From Flavobacteriia bacterium (GTDB lineage Bacteria; Bacteroidota; Bacteroidia; Flavobacteriales; Flavobacteriaceae): DNA of 5,218 bases. Positions 1-5,218 of the stretch are shown here, one piece after another. The stretch's first letter is position 1. Every line of letters begins with the position of its first letter. Under the pieces are notes generated by a model that worked only from the letters and a program-made list of their open reading frames with translations, made no database searches and was not told where the DNA came from. The stretch is from contig QNYL01000223.1 in assembly GCA_003973375.1 (NCBI GenBank), positions 1 through 5,218 of the forward strand. The letters run 5' to 3'. The translations under genes and the position numbers were made by a program.

Positions 1-59
1 ATTACAGAAACACCCGGTAATGGGCCTGACTCGTTACTGACGATACCTGAAATATATCC
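1..59 (-). other. Start of a carboxypeptidase-regulatory-like (CarboxypepD_reg) module inside the A2M protein, cut by window edge
   Basis: Residues 1214-1232 read GYISGIVSNESGPLPGVSV. This matches the opening strand and turn of CarboxypepD_reg-like domains, typically 'ISGxVxDxxGxPLPGVxV', found at the N-terminus of SusC/TonB-dependent receptors and in various Bacteroidota surface proteins. It lies directly after the bait-region-like domain and a polar linker (about 1195-1213), where a canonical A2M would continue into its next MG/A2M domain. This suggests an inserted module. A TonB plug domain often follows such a module, but that would lie off the left edge and cannot be seen. Confidence 0.75.
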
Positions 60-3000
60 TTTTGTTAGATTTGGATCTTCTTTAGAACTGATCTCCGGTT
101 TGGTGTATTTATCTACAAGTGTATTCAGATAACGTTGTTTTACCCAGCGGCTGTTGTTAAAACTAAATCCGAACCAGTTCAGTTGGTCATATTCCTGGTT
201 TCTGATATGAGAATATTGATATCTTAAATTTCTTACATTTAAGGTGGTTATGCCAAAACTTTCACTTGCTGTTGCTTTGTTATAAGACCGGTAAATATAA
301 TGTGTAACCGGGGTAAAATCCCATTGATGCATTTTAAACTGATCCAGAGAAGCATCATACATCGAAGCCAGAACTTCTGCAGTTACCTTGTCTTTTTTGT
401 CACCTGCAATGTGAAAGCTCCATTGTTGTTCGCTGCCCGGCTGGATTCTGTCTCTGAAAGTCCGTGTAGTGATTTGAAGTTCATTTTCTGGGTAAGGAAC
501 TAAAATATTTAAACTTCCTGTTTCAAAACTATTGTAAAAAGCAGTATGATAAAAAACAGCAAAGCCGCCGGTATCATTTTGTGTTACAGGAATTTCAATT
601 TTTTTACTCTCATTTGAAAGATGGATAATTTTACGTTCAATTATTTTATGATCTTTTTCAATACTCAGGGTAACAAATAAATCTTTGGCAGCTGATGAAA
701 GTTGAATAACCGCTTTTTCTCCTGCCTGATATGAAGGTTTGTTGGCAGTAACACGAATAAGTTGTTCTTTGGTAATGTCTTTTTTAGAATGGCTGTACAG
801 ATTAAATTTCCGTTCGCTTTCAACTTTCTGCTGCAACCGGTCGGTACAGGTGAAAGTTGCAATATATTTACCTGATTTCCAGTTTTTTGTATTTTTAAGG
901 ATAACTTCTTTTGTGGCTCCGGTATGGATCTCTTTTTCAAAAACCAAGGCTCCCTTTTTCCACTTGTTAGGATTTCTTTCTTCCTTCCAGGCATCATGAG
1001 GGAAGAGTTTTTTAAACTCCTCTTCAGTGAATCCGGGATAATCCGGGGCATTCCACAGATTCTTTCTAAGAATTCTGTCCGGAGATTTTAAACGGTAGAT
1101 TTTTAGTTGCCCGGTTACAGGGACAAATTCTCCATTCAGGTTTCTGGTGGTGATTGATATTTTATGATCATTTTGATCTTTATCAATATTTTCAGAGATG
1201 GCCAATTCTGCTTCCAGCAAATGATAAGCCACACGTACAGTAGTTTCTGTACTGTGTGTTTCGCCATTGATATCGGTTACATCTGCATAGACCTTATAAT
1301 TAAACACAGGTTTCAGATCTTTGCTGATCTTTAGGTCGGGAATGGCCTTAAACTCTATAGTATAATTTCCGGAAGCATCCGTTTGGGTTTCTCCATGTGT
1401 AATTTCCTGCTCAGAAGAAGACTGAGGGTAATAATAGCTATAGATTGAAGGAATATTCCCAGTTCTGACCACCCTGTACTTTACCTGAGCTCCGGACACT
1501 TTAGCTCCCGAAAAAGATATGGCTTCTCCGGTGACTTTAATACTGTCATTCAATTGAAAACTCTCTGTAACGGGTTTGAATTTGGTTTCAAATTTAGGCC
1601 GTTTGTATTCTTCCACAGAGATATATGTTTCCGACATTTCAAATACTTCAATCTTATCGTAGAACTTGCTGTTGGCATTTCCTTCATCTACCTCAATTAG
1701 AAATTTGCCTGTTAATCCGCCCGAGGGTAAAATAAATTCTCCACTAAAAGATCCGAATTCATTGGTGGTTAATTCCACCTTTTTGATCTCTTCCTTGTTA
1801 ACATTGTATAGTGTAATGCTAACTTCTTCATTGGAAACGACTTCTGATTTGTCATTATTTTTCTGAATTAGAATACCTTTAAAATAGACAGTCTGTCCGG
1901 GGCGATAAATACTTCTGTCGGTAAAAAGAAAGGCTTTGGCATTTATCTTTTCTGTAGAATCCTTTTGGTTATTGTAATTATAGATGTAATAATCGCCAAA
2001 AACAGCCCGGTCATTTTTATAGTTTATCGTAAAATAAATATTACTGTAATTTTTCTTTTCAAATTGTATAAGTCCATCTTTATCAGAAATAAACACATGA
2101 TCTATCACTTCTGACCTGTTTGCATAACGCTGACTGTTTTTTACATGAACCTTAGCATTTTTTATCGGTTTGCCATTGTTTCTGTTAATCACCTGCCAGA
2201 TTTCCTTATTCGGATCGTTAATGTTTACCAAAGAAAGATCCGTTACCTGAAAGAATTGTTGTGCATACAACATATTTTCATCGGGTATTTCTTTTTCCCG
2301 GGCAAGAATAAGATAAGTGCCTGAACTCAGTGCCGGGATCAGAACCTCAGTGCTGTGCTGCTGATAATCTTTCTCATTTTTTAAACGGGAGATCCATTGT
2401 TTCTCCGCCTTAAGATCCTTGATGAAAGCCAGTCTTGATGAATCTGATCTAAATTTCTCAAACTGTCTTTTTTGTGATTGGCTAACTTTAAAGATGTTGA
2501 AATACAGTTGGTTAAGGTTTCTGTAACTAATTAGGGCTCTGGAATGAGTATTTAAAGAAATATCTTTCTCAATAGTGATATTTAGTTTTTGTTGCTTTAT
2601 ATTCCCGATCAGTACTTTGCATTTTTCAGTACCTTTTGCTTTTGGAAATTTTTTAATGGCTTCTTCACATAGGGCCAGAGCTTCCTGCCGTTTAAACTGA
2701 TTTTCAGTATGCTCAGGCGGTTGATAGGTATTTGCTTCCTGATCGTAAAGTTTTGCTATATTCCAGATAATTTCGGCAGAGGCCGGATGCAATTTGAACT
2801 CTTCCTTTAGTTCTTTTAGTGTAGCTAAATAGATTTTTTCCTTTTCATCAGAGATTAAATGATTTTTGATGTAATTGAGTCGTTCTAAGCTGAGATTGAC
2901 CAAAGCGTACGGATCTTTATCCTTTAAATGAAAACGGGTCAGATCCTTATAAATATAAATGGCATTCAGCTGCTGTGAAAGGCTGTCCTTTGAAGGGAGT

Positions 3001-3698
3001 TTTGCCTTTAAAAAAGTATTATTACTCTTTAACAGATCAGGATCCTTCAAGGTGAATTTATAGGTTGGATTCTGGATGTTACGTTCATCCGTTTTGTAAA
3101 AATTAAGAGCTCTGTGTGCAAGAAAATCGTATAGTGAAGGGCGGTAAATATTGGAATCTTCTTTCAGAATAAGGATCTCCGAATAATTGCGAACAGGTAT
3201 CTTTAGTAATTCTTCAGGAGATTTAAGAGAGTTTTTATAATGCTGATGTACTTCCTCAAAAAGAGTTTGTAAATCCCAGGTTCTAAAATCTATAGGATTA
3301 ACTTTCTTTTCAGTTTTTGTACGGTTGTAGAATTTATACCGGTTCTGTTGAAAGTACTGCCAATAGAGGTCGGCCAAAATACTTTCCAGAATATTTTTTG
3401 CAGGAAATCCTGATGATCTGACCTCTTTTCCCAGGTCGTTAACTATTTTTAGCTGAGCATCTTCCTGTAATTCCAGTGTAAATTTAGACCGATAGATCAG
3501 GGTTTTGATAATCTGTTCCTCATTGGATTCCCTTTTAGCCAGTTTATAGATCTTCTCAACTTCTGCCAAAGCAGATTTAGGCAGATCCTTTAATTCGAAA
3601 TTCTCAACTTTTTTCCAGTATTGATTGTAGTTAGATTTTTGAGCATTGGATTGGTTGTAAAGCAGTATAAAGATCAAAGAGAGTAAGAAATTTTTCAT
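1..3698 (-). CDS. Secreted alpha-2-macroglobulin family protein (MG2 domain), partial: N-terminal 1,232 residues, C-terminus beyond left edge
   Basis: The frame is open from ATG at 3698 to base 1 with no stop (1,232 codons plus 2 bases). Residues 1-19 (MKNFLLSLIFILLYNQSNA) form a Sec signal peptide, likely cut before Gln20; there is no lipobox Cys, so the product is exported but not a typical lipoprotein. Residues 20-370 are mostly helical, with a TPR-like stretch around 304-360. MG-type beta-sandwiches follow from about 372. The MG2 hallmark DRSIYRPGQ starts at Asp594, and VEEYKRPKF (695-703) starts the next MG domain. Residues about 985-1125 (PSYQAGE at 988-994, ASMYDASLD at 1111-1119) resemble the bait-region domain. 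Residues 1214-1232 begin a carboxypeptidase-regulatory-like fold. By family knowledge, A2M proteins trap or inhibit proteases in the envelope; the function here is inferred. The thioester domain, if present, is out of view. This is the only Met start consistent with the signal peptide. Family assignment is firm; role and full length are not. Confidence 0.93.
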   Translation of the reverse strand, partial: MKNFLLSLIFILLYNQSNAQKSNYNQYWKKVENFELKDLPKSALAEVEKIYKLAKRESNEEQIIKTLIYRSKFTLELQEDAQLKIVNDLGKEVRSSGFPAKNILESILADLYWQYFQQNRYKFYNRTKTEKKVNPIDFRTWDLQTLFEEVHQHYKNSLKSPEELLKIPVRNYSEILILKEDSNIYRPSLYDFLAHRALNFYKTDERNIQNPTYKFTLKDPDLLKSNNTFLKAKLPSKDSLSQQLNAIYIYKDLTRFHLKDKDPYALVNLSLERLNYIKNHLISDEKEKIYLATLKELKEEFKLHPASAEIIWNIAKLYDQEANTYQPPEHTENQFKRQEALALCEEAIKKFPKAKGTEKCKVLIGNIKQQKLNITIEKDISLNTHSRALISYRNLNQLYFNIFKVSQSQKRQFEKFRSDSSRLAFIKDLKAEKQWISRLKNEKDYQQHSTEVLIPALSSGTYLILAREKEIPDENMLYAQQFFQVTDLSLVNINDPNKEIWQVINRNNGKPIKNAKVHVKNSQRYANRSEVIDHVFISDKDGLIQFEKKNYSNIYFTINYKNDRAVFGDYYIYNYNNQKDSTEKINAKAFLFTDRSIYRPGQTVYFKGILIQKNNDKSEVVSNEEVSITLYNVNKEEIKKVELTTNEFGSFSGEFILPSGGLTGKFLIEVDEGNANSKFYDKIEVFEMSETYISVEEYKRPKFETKFKPVTESFQLNDSIKVTGEAISFSGAKVSGAQVKYRVVRTGNIPSIYSYYYPQSSSEQEITHGETQTDASGNYTIEFKAIPDLKISKDLKPVFNYKVYADVTDINGETHSTETTVRVAYHLLEAELAISENIDKDQNDHKISITTRNLNGEFVPVTGQLKIYRLKSPDRILRKNLWNAPDYPGFTEEEFKKLFPHDAWKEERNPNKWKKGALVFEKEIHTGATKEVILKNTKNWKSGKYIATFTCTDRLQQKVESERKFNLYSHSKKDITKEQLIRVTANKPSYQAGEKAVIQLSSAAKDLFVTLSIEKDHKIIERKIIHLSNESKKIEIPVTQNDTGGFAVFYHTAFYNSFETGSLNILVPYPENELQITTRTFRDRIQPGSEQQWSFHIAGDKKDKVTAEVLASMYDASLDQFKMHQWDFTPVTHYIYRSYNKATASESFGITTLNVRNLRYQYSHIRNQEYDQLNWFGFSFNNSRWVKQRYLNTLVDKYTKPEISSKEDPNLTKGYISGIVSNESGPLPGVSV
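3642..3698 (-). other. Signal peptide of the A2M-family protein
   Basis: The first 19 codons give Met-Lys-Asn, a hydrophobic core FLLSLIFILLY, and a polar end NQSNA followed by Gln. Cleavage between Ala19 and Gln20 fits the AXA-like small-residue rule (Ser17-Asn18-Ala19) and the common Bacteroidota ending '...NAQ'. There is no Cys at +1, so a type I signal peptidase substrate is favoured over a lipoprotein. The mature protein would be periplasmic, or outer-membrane associated if the downstream insert contains a membrane-related domain. Confidence 0.85.
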
Positions 3699-3724
3699 TT
3701 GAAAATAAGGTATTATAAAATCGA

Positions 3725-3754
3725 TTAAATGTAAGGATTTATATTGTATTTTTA
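3725..3754 (+). promoter_or_regulatory. Candidate Bacteroidota-type promoter for the Mpl-like gene
   Basis: TATTTTTA at 3747-3754 matches the Bacteroidota -7 consensus TAnnTTTG except for the last base. TTA at 3725-3727 sits 19 bases upstream, close to the TTG -33 element at normal spacing. Transcription would start near 3760, giving a leader of roughly 15 bases. Each element carries one mismatch and the region is AT-rich, so chance matches are possible. Confidence 0.35.
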
Positions 3755-3760
3755 CAGCAA
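3726..3760 (-). promoter_or_regulatory. Weak candidate promoter for the A2M gene
   Basis: On the minus strand, TACATTTA (3733 down to 3726) matches TAnnTTTG except for the last base. A TTG (3760 down to 3758) lies 24 bases upstream, slightly longer than the usual spacing. The leader would be about 20 bases. An alternative is a sigma70-like TATAAT at 3717-3712, but it is only about 13 bases from the start codon. If real, this promoter overlaps the rightward one almost entirely. Confidence 0.2.
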
Positions 3761-3774
3761 TCAAAAATTGAGCC

Positions 3775-5130
3775 ATGAATATACATTTTATTGCCATTGG
3801 TGGCAGTGCCATGCATAATTTAGCCCTGACCTTAAATGAAAAGGGAGATACGATTACCGGAAGTGATGATGTTATTTTTGAGCCTTCCAAGTCAAGGCTT
3901 GCAGAAAAAGGTTTGTTGCCTGAAGCTTTTGGCTGGTTTCCGGAAAAGATCACCAAAGATTTAGATGCAGTCATTTTAGGGATGCATGCCAAAGCAGATA
4001 ATCCGGAACTTTTAAGGGCACAGGAGCTGGGACTGAATATCTATTCCTATCCGGAGTTCCTGTACGAGCATTCCAAGAATAAAACCCGGGTGGTTATTGG
4101 AGGTTCACATGGAAAAACCACCATTACTTCTATGATATTGCATGTGCTGGATTACCACGATTTTCCTGTGGATTATATGGTGGGAGCACAGCTGGAAGGT
4201 TTTGACCGGATGGTGCATTTAACCGATGAGAATGAGTTCATGATCATTGAGGGAGATGAATATTTATCTTCCCCTATAGATCGCCGGCCAAAATTCCACT
4301 TGTATAAGGCTAATATAGCTTTGCTTAGCGGAATTGCCTGGGATCATATGAATGTTTTTCCTACATTTGAAAATTATGTCATTCAGTTTAAGATCTTTAT
4401 CGATACGATGGTTCCCGGAGGAATCCTGGTGTATAATGAGGAAGATGCCGAGGTAAAGAAGATTGTTAAAGGAGCAGATAATACCGTTAAAAAAGAACCT
4501 TACCGAACACCGGATTACACCATTGAAAACGGAGTCGTAATGCTTGATTCTGATGAAGGAAAAATACCCTTACAGGTTTTCGGAAAACACAATTTGCAAA
4601 ACCTGGCCGGAGCAAAACTGGTTTGTCAGAGTATCGGTATAGGAGAGGAAGAATTCTATGAAGCCATTTCTACTTTTAAAGGGGCAAGTAAACGTCTGGA
4701 AAAGCTGGCCGAAGGAAAGAGCTCGATTATTTTTAAAGATTTCGCCCATTCTCCCTCTAAGGTAAAAGCGACCACCAATGCCGTTAAAGAACAATTTGGG
4801 GATAAAAAAGTACTCGCCTGTCTGGAACTGCATACCTACAGCAGTTTAAATGCCGATTTTTTAAATCTTTATCAGAATGCCTTAGATGCAGCTGATGAAG
4901 CAGTGGTTTTTTATTCACCTCATGCCATTGAGATTAAAAAGTTAAAACCTATTTCAAAAGATCAGATCGCAAAAGCCTTCAAGAGAGATGATCTGATCAT
5001 TTATACCGATCCGGCAGCATTTAAAGATTTCTTATTTTCACGCGATCTTACCAATACGGCTCTTTTGTTTATGAGCTCGGGTAATTATGGCGGACTGGAT
5101 CTTAATGAGGTTAAAAATCTTGTAAAATAA
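3775..5130 (+). CDS. mpl: Mpl-like Mur ligase (UDP-N-acetylmuramate:L-Ala-gamma-D-Glu-meso-Dap ligase family)
   Basis: This is a cytoplasmic ATP-dependent ligase, 451 residues against about 457 for E. coli Mpl. By family knowledge, Mpl joins recycled murein tripeptide to UDP-MurNAc, bypassing MurC, MurD and MurE. Domain 1 (about 1-100) has the UDP-binding IHFIAIGGSAMHNLA (3-17) and TGSD (28-31). Domain 2 has the ATP P-loop GGSHGKTT (109-116), the acidic IEGDEY (158-163) and WDHMNVF (189-195). Domain 3 begins after GKHNLQN (270-276), with FKGASKRLE (301-309), DFAHSPSKVKAT (322-333) and MSSGNYGG (433-440). DFAHxP and MSxGxxGG favour Mpl over MurC, although MurC is the main alternative. Several motifs deviate: HSP instead of HHP, and LHTYSSLN at 352-359. 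The start is fixed by an in-frame TGA at 3769-3771, two codons upstream. The gene is divergent from the A2M gene and followed after 6 bases by another gene. Confidence 0.88.
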   Translation: MNIHFIAIGGSAMHNLALTLNEKGDTITGSDDVIFEPSKSRLAEKGLLPEAFGWFPEKITKDLDAVILGMHAKADNPELLRAQELGLNIYSYPEFLYEHSKNKTRVVIGGSHGKTTITSMILHVLDYHDFPVDYMVGAQLEGFDRMVHLTDENEFMIIEGDEYLSSPIDRRPKFHLYKANIALLSGIAWDHMNVFPTFENYVIQFKIFIDTMVPGGILVYNEEDAEVKKIVKGADNTVKKEPYRTPDYTIENGVVMLDSDEGKIPLQVFGKHNLQNLAGAKLVCQSIGIGEEEFYEAISTFKGASKRLEKLAEGKSSIIFKDFAHSPSKVKATTNAVKEQFGDKKVLACLELHTYSSLNADFLNLYQNALDAADEAVVFYSPHAIEIKKLKPISKDQIAKAFKRDDLIIYTDPAAFKDFLFSRDLTNTALLFMSSGNYGGLDLNEVKNLVK

Positions 5131-5136
5131 AAAGAG

Positions 5137-5218
5137 ATGTCAAAAAAAGATAAAAAAGTAATTCAGCTGGGCGGAGATAATTATTCGGTTTTTATTAATG
5201 AACTGGCACGAAAATTTG
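5137..5218 (+). CDS. Unrecognised protein, N-terminal 27 codons only (runs off right edge)
   Basis: ATG at 5137 opens a frame that stays open to the window edge (27 codons plus 1 base). It begins MSKKDKKVIQLGGDN and continues YSVFINELARKF. The start is Lys-rich with no signal peptide or membrane segment, so a cytoplasmic protein is likely. Only six bases (AAAGAG) separate it from the stop of the Mpl-like gene, and this purine run can act as a weak ribosome-binding site, so the two are probably one transcription unit. The visible part is too short to assign a family. The body of the gene would be needed, and no function is proposed. Confidence 0.7.
   Translation, partial: MSKKDKKVIQLGGDNYSVFINELARKF

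Larger units (their letters stand above)
3699..3774. promoter_or_regulatory. Divergent intergenic region between the A2M gene and the Mpl-like gene
   Basis: These 76 very AT-rich bases separate two divergent starts, so both promoters and both 5' leaders should lie here. There is no strong Shine-Dalgarno before either ATG: the plus gene is preceded by TCAAAAATTGAGCC, and the minus gene by TTATTTTCAA read on its own strand. This is normal for Bacteroidota, which rely on A-rich leaders. An 8-base palindrome AATCGATT sits at 3719-3726, but it is too short to call an operator. No terminator or RNA gene is seen. Confidence 0.7.

Noticed and set aside
739..999. Plus-strand 86-codon frame, with similar ones at 300-503 and 1666-1866
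   Set aside because: All lie antisense to the A2M coding sequence, with unstructured Ser/Phe/Leu-rich products and no independent start context. They are shadows of the real gene.
665..1051. Minus-strand 128-codon frame inside the A2M gene
   Set aside because: It is in a different frame from the continuous 1,232-codon A2M frame on the same strand, and its Lys/Ser/Pro-rich product has no recognisable domain. It is a shadow.
1..3698. Possible frameshift or pseudogene in the long minus-strand gene
   Set aside because: Start, MG2 signature, bait-region motif and the edge codon all fall in one frame (checked at positions 3698, 1919, 1637, 725, 362 and 5), with no internal stop.
3719..3726. AATCGATT palindrome as a possible operator
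   Set aside because: Eight bases in an AT-rich spacer is expected by chance, the flanks do not extend the symmetry, and no second copy is seen nearby.
4570..4833. Minus-strand 87-codon frame inside the Mpl-like gene
   Set aside because: It is antisense to a well-conserved coding region that includes the DFAHSPSK motif, and no family resemblance is seen.
5121..5140. Terminator after the Mpl-like gene
   Set aside because: There is no GC-rich stem or T-run between the stop at 5130 and the next ATG at 5137; the six bases look like a ribosome-binding spacer.

Overview
This AT-rich window most likely comes from a member of the Bacteroidota, probably the order Flavobacteriales (Chryseobacterium/Weeksellaceae-like). 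The evidence is the low GC content, A-rich ribosome-binding regions without a strong Shine-Dalgarno, a signal peptide ending in '...SNAQ', and a Bacteroidota-style giant alpha-2-macroglobulin. The genus is inferred and has not been tested. Essentially the whole window is coding: two genes diverge from a 76-base intergenic region, and a third begins at the right edge.

Left part (1-3698, minus strand): one uninterrupted reading frame of 1,232 codons that starts at 3698 and runs off the left edge. It encodes the N-terminal part of a secreted alpha-2-macroglobulin (A2M) family protein. The order is signal peptide, long helical/TPR-like N-terminal region, macroglobulin (MG) domains including the DRSIYRPGQ MG2 signature, and a bait-region-like domain. 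At the very edge begins what looks like a carboxypeptidase-regulatory-like beta-sandwich, the module that commonly precedes TonB plug domains. The thioester/complement-like half lies outside the window.

Middle (3699-3774): a short divergent intergenic region that must hold both promoters. A plausible flavobacterial-type promoter for the rightward gene can be drawn. The leftward one is weaker and overlaps it.

Right part (3775-5130, plus strand): a complete 451-residue Mur ligase family protein, best called Mpl-like (UDP-N-acetylmuramate:tripeptide ligase, peptidoglycan recycling). Its ATP-binding motifs are intact, but several C-terminal-domain motifs diverge from E. coli Mpl and from MurC. 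Six bases after its stop a third gene starts (5137 to the right edge). Only 27 codons are visible and they are not recognised; it is probably co-transcribed with the ligase.

The two main genes share an envelope theme: a periplasmic or outer-membrane protease-trap-like protein and a cytoplasmic cell-wall recycling enzyme. Divergent placement alone does not prove a functional link. No RNA genes, mobile elements, CRISPR arrays or notable repeats were seen.
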